The notes under the pieces are model-generated. The model made no database searches and was not told the origin of the DNA. It saw only the letters and a program-made list of their open reading frames with translations. Positions 17,205 to 26,515 of a stretch of 64,000 nt of DNA are shown one piece after another. A program made the position numbers and the translations under genes. The stretch lies in NCBI RefSeq assembly GCF_026241755.1, contig NZ_JAPJDA010000020.1, positions 1 to 64,000 on the forward strand. The letters run 5' to 3'. Each line of letters starts with the position of its first letter. The stretch's first letter is position 1. This DNA comes from Salinimicrobium profundisediminis (GTDB lineage: Bacteria > Bacteroidota > Bacteroidia > Flavobacteriales > Flavobacteriaceae).

Positions 17205-18620
17205 GTGAACAACTATAAACAGGCCCTAACCAATAATATTTTCAAAGTAATTTCTCTTGCAACCACAGAGCTGGAGCTGGAAAGTTACGTTATAGGCGGC
17301 TTTGTAAGGGATTATATCCTGCAACGTGGCGAGCACAAAGATATTGATATAGTAGCTGTGGGCAGCGGAATTGAACTGGCGCAGAAAGTTTCTGAGTTGC
17401 TTCCGCATAAGCCTAAAGTACAAATCTTTAAAAACTACGGAACTGCCATGCTCAGGGCTTATGACATGGAAGTAGAATTTGTAGGCGCCCGCAAGGAAAG
17501 TTATTCCGAAGAAAGCAGAAATCCCGACGTTAAAAGCGGAAGTCTTGAAGATGACCAGAACCGCAGGGATTTCACCATCAACGCCCTGGCGCTTAGCCTT
17601 AATGAAGACACTTACGGAAACCTGCTGGACCCATTTAATGGGCTTCAGGACCTAAGTTCAGGCGTTATTCGCACGCCGTTAGATCCCGATATCACCTATT
17701 CTGATGATCCTCTCAGAATGTTAAGGGCAGTGCGTTTTGCTTCTCAATTGCAATTCAGGATTGAAAAGGAGTCGCTACAGGCAATTATTCGAAACAGGGG
17801 GCGACTCAAGATCATTTCGAGGGAAAGGATTGTAGATGAACTTCACAAGATCCTGCTTTCCCCGAAACCTTCAGTAGGATTTGGCTTACTTCATAAAACC
17901 GGGCTATTACCCATTATTCTTCCTGAACTCACGGCTTTGGAAGGGATTGATGAAATTGAAGGGCAGCGCCACAAAGACAATTTTTGGCACACGCTTGAAG
18001 TTGTAGATAATATTTCAGAAAACACAGATGACCTCTGGTTGCGTTGGGCTGCATTACTACATGACATTGGGAAAGCTCCCACCAAGAAGTTTGATGAAAA
18101 ACTGGGCTGGACCTTCCACGGTCATGAATTTGTGGGCTCAAAAATGGTGTTTAAGCTCTTCAAGCGACTGCGCATGCCCCTCAACGAAAAGATGAAGTTT
18201 GTACAAAAAATGGTGTACATGAGCTCCCGCCCTATCGTGTTGTCACAAGATGTGACCGATTCGGCTGTACGCCGACTCATCTTTGATGCCGGTGAAGACA
18301 TTGAAGACCTGATGACGCTTTGTGAAGCCGATATTACCACAAAGAACCCGAGACGGTACAGAAAGTACCACAACAACTTTAAGCTTGTAAGGCAAAAAAT
18401 TAAAGAAGTTGAAGAACGCGACCATGTACGTAACTTCCAGCCGCCGGTTTCGGGAGAAGAGATCATGGATACTTTTAGTTTGAAACCATCACGCGAGATT
18501 GGGATCATCAAAGATGCCATTAAAGAAGCCATTTTAGAAGGGGTGATCCCCAACGATTATGACGCTGCAAAAGCTTATATGCTTCAAAAAGGAAAGGAAA
18601 TAGGTTTATCTCCAAAATAA
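17205..18620 (+). CDS. CCA tRNA nucleotidyltransferase with HD domain
   Basis: A class II polymerase-beta-type nucleotidyltransferase that adds or repairs the 3' CCA of tRNAs. GGFVRD (31-36) and the DID pair Asp46/Asp48 form the active site. RRDFTINAL and the DPLRMLRAVRFA stretch are typical of the head and neck domains. An HD phosphohydrolase domain follows with LLHDIGK (His286-Asp287). I chose the GTG at 17205 (reading NNYKQALTNNIFK next); the frame extends to a TTG at 17172, whose extra residues lie in repeat-adjacent sequence. The start is uncertain because no ATG exists nearby. It is probably expressed from the gap that follows the GxxExxY unit. Confidence 0.92.
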   Translation: MNNYKQALTNNIFKVISLATTELELESYVIGGFVRDYILQRGEHKDIDIVAVGSGIELAQKVSELLPHKPKVQIFKNYGTAMLRAYDMEVEFVGARKESYSEESRNPDVKSGSLEDDQNRRDFTINALALSLNEDTYGNLLDPFNGLQDLSSGVIRTPLDPDITYSDDPLRMLRAVRFASQLQFRIEKESLQAIIRNRGRLKIISRERIVDELHKILLSPKPSVGFGLLHKTGLLPIILPELTALEGIDEIEGQRHKDNFWHTLEVVDNISENTDDLWLRWAALLHDIGKAPTKKFDEKLGWTFHGHEFVGSKMVFKLFKRLRMPLNEKMKFVQKMVYMSSRPIVLSQDVTDSAVRRLIFDAGEDIEDLMTLCEADITTKNPRRYRKYHNNFKLVRQKIKEVEERDHVRNFQPPVSGEEIMDTFSLKPSREIGIIKDAIKEAILEGVIPNDYDAAKAYMLQKGKEIGLSPK

Positions 18621-18648
18621 GACATGCTTTACCTTCACATTTATCCCC

Positions 18649-19662
18649 ATGAAAGACAATAAAAAAGTAGTTTACTGGCTGTACACCGGCTGTTTCTTAA
18701 TTTTTGTAATGGTAGTGGTTGGTGGAATCACCCGCCTTACCAACTCCGGGTTATCAATATCCGATTATAAACTCATTACCGGCACTATCCCGCCTCTTAC
18801 AGAAGAGCAATGGGTTGAGGAATTTGAATTCTACCAACAGTTTCCCGAATACCAGAAACTGCATTACCATTTCACTCTCGAAGATTTTAAAGGCATTTAC
18901 TTCTGGGAATGGCTCCACAGGCTTATTGGGCGCTTAATAGGAGTGGTTTTCATTATCCCTTTCCTCTATTTTCTTATCACCAAACAACTTACAAAACCCA
19001 CTATTTACAAATCTCTCGTACTGCTCTTTTTAGGTGGTTTCCAGGGATTTTTAGGCTGGTATATGGTTAAGAGCGGCCTGGTAGATATGCCGGCCGTGAG
19101 TCATTACAGGCTTGCTGCCCATTTAACCACGGCATTCCTCACTTTTGCCTACTGCTTTTGGGTGGCTATGGATTTGGTTTATCCTAAGAAAAAAGACATC
19201 AACAAAAGCTTCAGGAACCTGGTTTGGGTGGGAATGGTCGTCCTGCTTTTACAGATCATCTGGGGCGCATTTGTAGCCGGCCTCGACGCCGGATGGATCC
19301 ACAATTTCTGGCCAAAAATGACCGGTGGCGAATGGATACATGAGACCGTTTACATAGAGCAAAAACCCTTGTGGCGTAATTTCATTGAAGGTAAAAGTGG
19401 CGTTCAGTTTGTACATCGCTATCTGGCGTACGGCGTGGTAGCCATTATTCTCTTCATATGGTATAAATCAAGAAATTTACAGCTTACCCTTCCGCAGCAA
19501 AAAGGGATCAACTGGCTGGTAGGCCTTGTCTTTCTGCAATTCCTGCTGGGGGTACTCACTTTGATATATGCCGTGCCTTTATGGCTGGGTGTAGCCCACC
19601 AGGTAGGAGCATTTTTCCTGCTAACGGCTATGACTTTTACCTTGCATAGATTTAGTCGCTAG
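18649..19662 (+). CDS. ctaA: Heme A synthase (COX15/CtaA)
   Basis: A 337-residue membrane protein with about eight transmembrane helices, which oxidises the heme O methyl group to make heme A for cytochrome c oxidase. Heme-ligand and substrate-site histidines are in place: His90 (FWEWLHR), His152 and His158 (SHYRLAAH), His256 (FVHRYLAYG) and His317 (GVAHQVG). GGITRLTNSGLS near residue 25 is the family N-terminal motif. It carries the larger COX15-type periplasmic segment around 40-85. It lies 28 bases after the CCA-enzyme gene with no terminator between them, so read-through is possible. Confidence 0.93.
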   Translation: MKDNKKVVYWLYTGCFLIFVMVVVGGITRLTNSGLSISDYKLITGTIPPLTEEQWVEEFEFYQQFPEYQKLHYHFTLEDFKGIYFWEWLHRLIGRLIGVVFIIPFLYFLITKQLTKPTIYKSLVLLFLGGFQGFLGWYMVKSGLVDMPAVSHYRLAAHLTTAFLTFAYCFWVAMDLVYPKKKDINKSFRNLVWVGMVVLLLQIIWGAFVAGLDAGWIHNFWPKMTGGEWIHETVYIEQKPLWRNFIEGKSGVQFVHRYLAYGVVAIILFIWYKSRNLQLTLPQQKGINWLVGLVFLQFLLGVLTLIYAVPLWLGVAHQVGAFFLLTAMTFTLHRFSR

Positions 19663-19685
19663 CTGAAATTTGTCATCTAAAAATG

Positions 19686-19693
19686 TATCTTTG
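19686..19693 (+). promoter_or_regulatory. -7 box for the pRiA4b-ORF3-like gene
   Basis: TATCTTTG matches TAnnTTTG, 19 bases before the ATG at 19713. The upstream TTTG (19669) is only 13 bases away, so the -33 element is not clear. Confidence 0.5.
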
Positions 19694-19712
19694 CAATCCA
19701 ATTTTTTGAATT

Positions 19713-20222
19713 ATGCTGTATAGATTTAGAATTATCCTCGATGCCGAAGAAGACGTATTTCGTGACATAGAAATTATGGCCGACAATACGCTTGAAGATT
19801 TACATAATACCATTTTACAATCCTTCGGGTTTGATGGCACCGAGATGGCTTCTTTCTACATTAGTGATGATGATTGGAACCAGGGCGAAGAGATTTCCCA
19901 GTTTGATGTGACCGAAGGTACAGGTTCTGTAAGGGTTATGAATGAGACTACCCTTGATGATGTGGTTTCTGAACAACAGACCAAACTCATCTATGTCTAC
20001 GATTTTCTTAGCATGTGGACTTTTCTTGTAGAGCTAGCCGAGATCGCAGAACCCGACCCACAAATGGATTATCCAAACCTGCTTTTTGTTCACGGGCAGC
20101 TCCCGGTGAGCGCACCCGAGAAAGATTTCCAGGCCGAAGATGACGACCTTGGTCTCGACTATGATGACGATTTTGACGTAGACGACTACGACGATCTTTC
20201 TTTTGACGAAAACTGGAACTAG
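19713..20222 (+). CDS. Plasmid pRiA4b ORF-3 family-like protein with acidic tail
   Basis: A 169-residue cytoplasmic protein. The first 130 residues resemble the pRiA4b ORF-3 fold (YRFRIILDAEEDVFRDIEI, then TLEDLHNTILQSFGFDGTEMASFYI), a family of unknown function sometimes carried as a passenger on mobile elements. The last 35 residues are almost all Asp/Glu (from about residue 137). No transposase or repeat is nearby, and a clean promoter precedes the gene, so in this lineage it looks like a resident gene. The acidic tail suggests binding to a basic partner; this is speculative. Confidence 0.75.
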   Translation: MLYRFRIILDAEEDVFRDIEIMADNTLEDLHNTILQSFGFDGTEMASFYISDDDWNQGEEISQFDVTEGTGSVRVMNETTLDDVVSEQQTKLIYVYDFLSMWTFLVELAEIAEPDPQMDYPNLLFVHGQLPVSAPEKDFQAEDDDLGLDYDDDFDVDDYDDLSFDENWN

Positions 20223-20281
20223 TCCAGATTTTCCTATTTTTCAGCTTTTATTAATCCGGTAATTTAACCGCACTTTTCAAT

Positions 20282-21340
20282 ATGATCAATTTATATAACG
20301 CTCACATTGACTCCCTGTCTATTCATAGGGTTGGCAATAAGAGCAGAAATGAGAACATCTTTCTTTCTGCCCAGCCTTTTCATCTTAATGACGAGATCAC
20401 CCCGCTCATAAAGGAATATTTTTTAAAGCCTTTTAGAGATAAGGAAGAAAACTATTTCCAGTTCACAAATGAAGTAGATGTAGAGTTCAATCCGTTGTAC
20501 GACATTGCCTGCAAAATCTTTGATGCACCTCAAACCATTCATGAGCAGTCAAAAAAGATCACTACCCTGCTCTTTGAACAATCGGCACACCCGCATATTA
20601 AAAGTGGGGAGGTTTATGTTGTGTTTTTTGACAATATGATGCTTGACAATGAAAAGACCACTGCTATTGGTATTTTTAAGTCTGAATTAAAGCACGATTT
20701 CCTGCAGTTCCAGGAAAAGGAAAGCATTCTGGAGATGATCATTCAGCAGGGAATCAACCTGAACAAGCTTGACAAAGGAGCAATTATTTTCAACAAAAAT
20801 CGGGAGGAAGGTTTCAAGATCCTTTCAGTCGATTCTAATAAATACGATACTAAATACTGGCTGGAGAATTTCCTCGGAGTTGATGTTTTGGCCGATGAGA
20901 ATTTCCACACCAAAAAGTACCTGAAGTTCTGCCAGAATTTCGCTAAAGACGTGGTACTTCCTGCGGAAGATAAAAAGGAAGAAGTGATGTTTATGAACCG
21001 AAGTGTAGATTACTTCGCCAAGAACGATGAATTTGAAGAGACTGCTTTCCTGAATTCAGTGATAGACAACCCGGCCCTCGTTCCTGAATTTCAGAATTAC
21101 AAGACCGAAAAAGCTCCAAAATACAAGATTGAAGATCTCACCAGCTTCCCAATCTCTAACACAGCCGTAACAGCTGCGAGAAAATCGATTAAAAACACCA
21201 TCAATCTAGACACCAATATCCAGATCAAGATGGACTTTATCAATCCCGAATCTGCTGAGAAATTTGTGGAAAAAGGATGGGATGAAGAACGACAAATGTA
21301 TTATTACCTGGTATATTTTAATAAAGAGAATAAGAGTTAA
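20282..21340 (+). CDS. Nucleoid-associated protein, NdpA/YejK family
   Basis: A 352-residue protein of the 37-kDa nucleoid-associated family. Recognisable parts are the N-terminal IDSLSIHRVGNKSRNE, a central DKGAIIFN and the C-terminal INLDTNIQIKMDF. Family members bind DNA and associate with the nucleoid in proteobacteria; the exact role is not established. It lies 60 bases after the acidic-tail protein and ends in a strong bidirectional hairpin. No other phage or defence genes are adjacent, so I read it as a chromosomal architectural protein. Confidence 0.8.
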   Translation: MINLYNAHIDSLSIHRVGNKSRNENIFLSAQPFHLNDEITPLIKEYFLKPFRDKEENYFQFTNEVDVEFNPLYDIACKIFDAPQTIHEQSKKITTLLFEQSAHPHIKSGEVYVVFFDNMMLDNEKTTAIGIFKSELKHDFLQFQEKESILEMIIQQGINLNKLDKGAIIFNKNREEGFKILSVDSNKYDTKYWLENFLGVDVLADENFHTKKYLKFCQNFAKDVVLPAEDKKEEVMFMNRSVDYFAKNDEFEETAFLNSVIDNPALVPEFQNYKTEKAPKYKIEDLTSFPISNTAVTAARKSIKNTINLDTNIQIKMDFINPESAEKFVEKGWDEERQMYYYLVYFNKENKS

Positions 21341-21370
21341 GTCCACTTCTTTTCTTGTACCAGCACTAAT

Positions 21371-21413
21371 AAAAAGAGGTCTCCAAAATGTCATTTTTGA
21401 GACCTCTTTTTTT
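21371..21413. terminator. Bidirectional terminator, word-containing loop
   Basis: AAAAAGAGGTCTC pairs with GAGACCTCTTTTT. The inner part, CCAAAATGTCATTTTTGA, is a near copy of the inverted 12-mer word (TGTCATTTTTGA at 21389-21400). It separates two convergent genes. Confidence 0.85.
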
Positions 21414-21446
21414 ATTATTATTCCTTATTCATTAAACATTAAACTT

Positions 21447-22508
21447 TTAAATGAGTCTTTTCATATTCACATCTTCATAATTCCTCTTCACAAAATCAAG
21501 TGCCGTTCTCAAGATTTGTCCCATTGAACGGGCTCTTTTAAATTTCATGTCATTAGAAAACTCGTAGAGCTCTTTTCGTAGTTGCTTTACATTGGGCTCA
21601 TTAGAAATTTGATCATTGAGAATACAGCGCATCAACTCCTTATAGCGCGATTGTGCATTAATGATCCTTTTAGCCAGTAAAGATCGTTCTTCCCTCCTGT
21701 ACTGCTCTATGGAAGATTCCTGCAGCTTTTCACTAACCAACTGTACCATTTTGAAGTTTTCCTTAAAAAACTGCGGACGATAGACCTTCAGATTACCTTC
21801 AAAACACTGCTGATCAAAATCAATTGCCCTGATCTGGTACTCTACATGGTCAAAATCGTGAGTGGGAATGATCACGTAATTATAAGAACGCATATCACCC
21901 AACAACCTGATGGTGCACCGCTCATTAAATTTTACAAATTGTTTCGCAATTTGTGTTTTTGCACGGTCATCGCACAACGGCAGTTCATCTTCAATAAAAA
22001 CGTCTCCGGGAATTCCGGCAATATGCTCTTCAATCAAAGTGTCCCGGTACACAAGAAAATTGATCCTGTGCGGCGAGAGTATATGTTCAAACTCCAATCC
22101 GTAAATACGGGAAGCATCCGCTTTCTTGACATAAAAATACGTGAAACTGTCATTCAGAATATTCCTGACCTTTATACGGAAGGGTTTTGAATTTCCGAAG
22201 GTACAGTAGTCGATCGCATCAACATTGAGGAACTCCAGGGAATCGTCACTTCCATCTGAATGCAGGATGGTATAAACCTGTTTAAGACTATTGTCAATAT
22301 CGTCCCGTTCATAATCGGGATAATAGCAACGCACCCAAAAAGTATCTTCATCGTGCTGATCATAGACTACGATAGACCCCGAAAACCTCAGCAGATCATC
22401 ATAAAAGACCGGAATTTTGGTGTTTCGATTGTACTTTGCGAGATATTTATGGAACCGGTCGCTAACCGGAAAGCTTGGTTTCTTTTTTGACATTAATTTT
22501 TCCCGCAT
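21447..22508 (-). CDS. Conserved hypothetical protein, flavobacterial type
   Basis: A 353-residue soluble protein I do not recognise as a named family. The frame opens at a TTG (22559), but the ATG at 22508 has GAGGAAAT about nine bases upstream, a rare good ribosome site here; ATG 22493 (MSKKKPSF) is the alternative. The N-terminal two thirds have alternating hydrophobic strands with many Asp and aromatic residues. The last 120 residues are helical and charged, with ERRSL-like basic stretches. No signal peptide, membrane segment or catalytic motif is seen. It is divergent from an ABC exporter with about 70 bases between. Confidence 0.7.
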   Translation of the reverse strand: MREKLMSKKKPSFPVSDRFHKYLAKYNRNTKIPVFYDDLLRFSGSIVVYDQHDEDTFWVRCYYPDYERDDIDNSLKQVYTILHSDGSDDSLEFLNVDAIDYCTFGNSKPFRIKVRNILNDSFTYFYVKKADASRIYGLEFEHILSPHRINFLVYRDTLIEEHIAGIPGDVFIEDELPLCDDRAKTQIAKQFVKFNERCTIRLLGDMRSYNYVIIPTHDFDHVEYQIRAIDFDQQCFEGNLKVYRPQFFKENFKMVQLVSEKLQESSIEQYRREERSLLAKRIINAQSRYKELMRCILNDQISNEPNVKQLRKELYEFSNDMKFKRARSMGQILRTALDFVKRNYEDVNMKRLI

Positions 22509-22579
22509 ACGCTGAATTTCCTCAAAAATAAGACTTCTTTTTATTTCGCCGTGTAACAAAACGTTAACTTAGACGTCGA

Positions 22580-23500
22580 ATGTTAAAACGGTTTACTTTG
22601 AAGACAATCCTTCGCCTTAATAATCTCACTAAAAAATTTGGTCCCGTCACGGCGGTTAAAGACCTCTCATTCACCATTGAAAAAGGTAACGTATATGGCA
22701 TTTTAGGGCCCAATGGAAGCGGAAAATCCACCACCCTGGGAATCATCCTGAATGTTGTAAATAAGACGAGCGGAGATTTTCAATGGTTCGATGGTTCGCA
22801 GAGTACACATGAAGCCCTTAAAAAAGTGGGGGCCATCATTGAACGTCCCAATTTCTACCCTTACATGACCGCTGCACAAAACCTGGAGCTGGTGTGTAAG
22901 ATCAAGAATGTTTCAGCAAAAAATATAGATGAAAAGCTGGAAATGGTGGGCTTACTGGACAGAAGGAACAGTAAATTCCGAACATTTTCTTTGGGGATGA
23001 AACAAAGGCTGGCAATTGCTTCAGCTTTGCTCAACGACCCGGAGATCCTTATTCTTGATGAACCCACAAACGGACTAGATCCGCAGGGGATTCACCAGAT
23101 AAGGGAGATCATTACCAGGATTGCTGCTACCGGAACTACTATTCTCTTAGCCTCTCACCTGCTTGACGAAGTAGAGAAGGTTTGCACCCACGTGGTGATT
23201 ATCCGCAAAGGGGAAAAACTTTACAGTGGGCCTGTAGACCAGATGAACGCCAGCTTTGGTTTCTTCGAACTCAAGGCTACAAATGATGAAAAATTAATGT
23301 CCCTGCTCAACTCCCATCCTGCTTTTGGCAAGGTGGTTCAAAAAGGGGAAATCATAACGGCATTTTTGGAAGAGCCGCTGGAAGCCGAAGCCCTAAACAC
23401 TTACCTCTTCGAGAACGGCCTTAGCCTCTCCCAGCTCGTAAAACGAAAAGAGAGCTTAGAAGAACAATTCTTATTGTTAACCAACCAAATTTCTGCCTAA
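22580..23500 (+). CDS. ABC transporter ATP-binding protein
   Basis: A 306-residue ABC ATPase of the ABC-2 exporter type. Walker A is GPNGSGKST (43-51), the signature is FSLGMKQRLA (136-145), and Walker B with the catalytic Glu is LILDEPTNGLDPQG (157-170). The switch His is in LASHLLDEVEKV. The C-terminal 80 residues are the extension typical of the CcmA/gliding-type and antibiotic-export ATPases. Its TAA overlaps the ATG of the permease gene (TAATG), so the two proteins are made together. The cargo is unknown; one permease gene implies a homodimeric membrane part. Confidence 0.92.
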   Translation: MLKRFTLKTILRLNNLTKKFGPVTAVKDLSFTIEKGNVYGILGPNGSGKSTTLGIILNVVNKTSGDFQWFDGSQSTHEALKKVGAIIERPNFYPYMTAAQNLELVCKIKNVSAKNIDEKLEMVGLLDRRNSKFRTFSLGMKQRLAIASALLNDPEILILDEPTNGLDPQGIHQIREIITRIAATGTTILLASHLLDEVEKVCTHVVIIRKGEKLYSGPVDQMNASFGFFELKATNDEKLMSLLNSHPAFGKVVQKGEIITAFLEEPLEAEALNTYLFENGLSLSQLVKRKESLEEQFLLLTNQISA

Positions 23501-24336
23501 TGCTACGTTTACTCAATATAGAATATCACAAACTTAGGTTTAGTAAATCTTCAAGGGTTCTAATCACCACCTATTTTATACTCATTACATTTATTGCGCT
23601 TATCGCTTCCATAGAATTCAATTTTGGGAATGTAAATTTCAGGCTGGCCGATCAGGGGATTTTTAATTTTCCGTACATCTGGCATTTTAACAGCTACATC
23701 GCTGCCACTTTAAAGCTGTTCCTGGCCATTGTGATCGTATCCATGATGTCTAACGAATACAGCAACCGCACAATTAAACAGAACCTCATTGACGGGTTGA
23801 GCAAAAAGGAATTCGTGCTCTCTAAATTCCTAACGGTGGTTTCTTTTGCCCTTTTATCAACTATTTTCCTGTTTGTAGTTTCGCTTATTTTAGGCCTTTC
23901 TTTTTCAGATTACACCGAGATTTCCATCATCTTTTCAGACATGGAATACCTACTGGCCTACTTCATTAAACTCACAGGATTTTTCGCCTTCTGTATGTTC
24001 CTCGGGATTTTGGTAAAAAGATCGGCTTTTGCGCTGGGTTTCCTGTTCATTTGGTGGATCATGGAAAGTATTGTGAGAGGCGTGATGGAATATAAGATCT
24101 TCAGGGATTCTAATATTGCTGAAAACATTGCACAGTTCTTTCCTTTAGAATCTATGGCTTTGTTGGTTAGGGAACCTTTCTCCAGGCTCAACGCAGTACA
24201 ATCGGCAGCCACGCAACTGGGTTCAGAGATCACAAAAGACTATTCCATTCACTGGTACCAGCTTCTCATAGTGATGTTGTGGATTGTGATTTTCGTTTAT
24301 CTGTCTTATTTACTTCTGAAGAAAAGGGATCTTTAA
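23500..24336 (+). CDS. ABC-2 type transporter permease
   Basis: A 278-residue membrane protein with six predicted helices: 20-40, a pair around 70-85 and 105-130, then 145-195 and 245-270. MLRLLNIEYHKLRFSKSSRV at the start is the cytoplasmic elbow common to ABC-2 permeases. SNEYSNRTIKQNLIDGLSKKEFVLSK is the characteristic coupling loop after the second helix. It is translationally coupled to the ATPase gene. It likely exports a lipid, peptide or drug or acts in cell-surface maintenance; substrate cannot be predicted. Confidence 0.88.
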   Translation: MLRLLNIEYHKLRFSKSSRVLITTYFILITFIALIASIEFNFGNVNFRLADQGIFNFPYIWHFNSYIAATLKLFLAIVIVSMMSNEYSNRTIKQNLIDGLSKKEFVLSKFLTVVSFALLSTIFLFVVSLILGLSFSDYTEISIIFSDMEYLLAYFIKLTGFFAFCMFLGILVKRSAFALGFLFIWWIMESIVRGVMEYKIFRDSNIAENIAQFFPLESMALLVREPFSRLNAVQSAATQLGSEITKDYSIHWYQLLIVMLWIVIFVYLSYLLLKKRDL

Positions 24337-24371
24337 TTAACCTGATTTTAAACTTTTTAGAAACCGGCAAC

Positions 24372-24402
24372 ATTTGTTGGTAGCTTCAAATTGGCTATTT
24401 TT
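24372..24402 (+). promoter_or_regulatory. Promoter of uvrB
   Basis: TTTG (24372-24375), 19 bases, then TATTTTTG (24395-24402): an exact match to the Bacteroidota TTTG-N17-23-TAnnTTTG pattern. The ATG follows 20 bases later. No LexA-type site is evident. Confidence 0.75.
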
Positions 24403-24422
24403 GCAGGTCAGCAAAAAAGTCT

Positions 24423-26426
24423 ATGAAATTCAAAGTAAAGTCCGATTTTAAACCTACAGGAGATCAGCCGCAGGCTATAAAGCAGCTGGTAAGCGGTATA
24501 AACAATAAGGAAAGATACCAAACCCTGTTGGGGGTCACAGGATCTGGAAAAACTTTTACGGTTGCTAATGTGATCGAAGAAGTGCAAAAACCCACTTTGG
24601 TTCTTGCCCACAATAAGACGCTTGCAGCCCAGCTCTATTCAGAATTTAAGCAATTTTTCCCCGAGAATGCGGTGGAATATTTTGTGAGTTACTATGATTA
24701 TTACCAGCCTGAAGCTTTTATCCCTTCCTCGGGTACTTACATAGAGAAAGATCTTTCTATTAACGAAGAGATTGAAAAATTGCGGCTCAGCACCACTTCT
24801 TCCCTCCTCTCCGGAAGAAGGGACGTGATTGTTGTGGCTTCAGTTTCCTGTCTCTACGGAATCGGGAATCCTGTGGAATTCAAGAAAAACGTGGTTTCCA
24901 TAGAAAAAGACATGGTAATTTCACGTACAAAGTTGCTTCATAAGTTGGTACAAAGTTTATATTCAAGGACTGAAGCAGAGTTCACCCACGGAAATTTCCG
25001 CATTAAAGGCGACACCGTGGATATCTTCCCGAGCTATGCTGATAACGCCTTCAGAATTCACTTTTTTGGAGATGAGATTGAAGAAATAGAGGCTTTTGAT
25101 CCCGCTACCAACGATGTGATCGAAAAGTACGACCGACTCAATATTTACCCGGCAAACATGTTTGTTACCTCCCCTGATGTTTTACAGGGCGCCATAAAAG
25201 ATATACAGGACGACCTGGTAAAGCAGGTTGGTTATTTCCAGGAGATTGGAAAGCATCTTGAAGCAAAGAGGCTGGATGAACGCACCAATTTTGATCTTGA
25301 GATGATCAGGGAACTTGGGTATTGCTCGGGTATTGAGAATTACTCCAGGTATCTTGACGGAAGACCTCCGGGTACAAGACCTTTCTGCCTGCTGGATTAT
25401 TTTCCCGATGATTACCTTATGATTGTTGATGAGAGCCACGTGACCATTCCGCAGGTTCATGCCATGTATGGCGGTGACCGCTCAAGAAAGGAAACGCTTG
25501 TAGATTACGGCTTCAGGCTTCCGGCAGCTATGGATAACCGCCCGTTGAAGTTTGAGGAATTTGAAGTACTTCAAAATCAGGTGATCTACGTAAGTGCTAC
25601 CCCGGCCGATTATGAGCTTCAGAAGACAGAGGGAATGTACATTGAGCAGGTAATTAGGCCCACCGGCTTACTGGATCCGGTAATTGAAGTGCGCCCCAGT
25701 CTTAACCAGATCGATGATCTTATTGAAGAAATGCAGCTAAGGATTGACAAGGACCAGCGAATTCTCGTTACTACCCTTACCAAGCGCATGGCCGAAGAAC
25801 TGACCAAATATTTAACCAGGATTAATATCCGTTGCCGTTACATTCATAGCGATGTTGACACTTTAGAACGGGTAGAAATTATGCAGGACCTTAGAAAAGG
25901 CCTTTTTGACGTACTTGTGGGAGTGAACCTGCTACGGGAAGGGCTCGACCTTCCGGAAGTTTCACTTGTTGCCATTCTCGATGCTGATAAAGAAGGATTT
26001 TTACGCAGCAACAGGTCGCTTACCCAAACCATTGGTCGTGCCGCACGCCACCTCGAAGGAAAAGCCATCATGTATGCCGACAAGATCACGGACAGTATGC
26101 AAAAAACTATTGACCAGACGGAATACAGGCGAGAAAAGCAGCTGCAGTACAACGAGAAGAACAATATCACCCCCACCGCATTAAAGAAATCTTTCGAAAA
26201 TATGCTGGTAGGCAAAAAACCTGAACCTTATATATATGAAGTCGCTCCAGATCTAAAAGCTGCTGAAGCAGAAACAGAATACTTCAGCAAACCTCAATTA
26301 GAAAAGCGCATCAGGGAAAAAAGAAAGGCTATGGAAGCTGCGGCCAAAGAACTCGATTTTATGACTGCTGCTAAACTAAGGGATGAAATAAAAATGCTTC
26401 AGGAGAAAGTCAAAGAAGCTTCTTAA
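24423..26426 (+). CDS. uvrB: Excinuclease ABC subunit UvrB
   Basis: A 667-residue UvrB, the damage-verification helicase of nucleotide excision repair, which receives DNA from UvrA and recruits UvrC. GVTGSGKT near residue 38 is Walker [21 protein letters not shown] is the beta-hairpin that is pushed between the strands. DESHVT is the DEAD-type Walker B. The second RecA domain shows [13 protein letters not shown] and QTIGRAARH (motif VI). The C-terminal UVR motif ([20 protein letters not shown]) binds UvrC. Length is normal. It has its own promoter and stands alone from other repair genes. Confidence 0.97.
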   Translation: MKFKVKSDFKPTGDQPQAIKQLVSGINNKERYQTLLGVTGSGKTFTVANVIEEVQKPTLVLAHNKTLAAQLYSEFKQFFPENAVEYFVSYYDYYQPEAFIPSSGTYIEKDLSINEEIEKLRLSTTSSLLSGRRDVIVVASVSCLYGIGNPVEFKKNVVSIEKDMVISRTKLLHKLVQSLYSRTEAEFTHGNFRIKGDTVDIFPSYADNAFRIHFFGDEIEEIEAFDPATNDVIEKYDRLNIYPANMFVTSPDVLQGAIKDIQDDLVKQVGYFQEIGKHLEAKRLDERTNFDLEMIRELGYCSGIENYSRYLDGRPPGTRPFCLLDYFPDDYLMIVDESHVTIPQVHAMYGGDRSRKETLVDYGFRLPAAMDNRPLKFEEFEVLQNQVIYVSATPADYELQKTEGMYIEQVIRPTGLLDPVIEVRPSLNQIDDLIEEMQLRIDKDQRILVTTLTKRMAEELTKYLTRINIRCRYIHSDVDTLERVEIMQDLRKGLFDVLVGVNLLREGLDLPEVSLVAILDADKEGFLRSNRSLTQTIGRAARHLEGKAIMYADKITDSMQKTIDQTEYRREKQLQYNEKNNITPTALKKSFENMLVGKKPEPYIYEVAPDLKAAEAETEYFSKPQLEKRIREKRKAMEAAAKELDFMTAAKLRDEIKMLQEKVKEAS

Positions 26427-26515
26427 ATGTTAAATTTCACACCCAACTTATAATATGTGAGATAATTAACTACCTTCATTTGCATTAGTGTCTCCCCGAT
26501 TTAAAATTTCAACTT

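Noticed and set aside
19713-20222. Insertion-sequence passenger gene
   Set aside because: Although its family is sometimes carried by mobile elements, no transposase, inverted ends or target duplication surround it.
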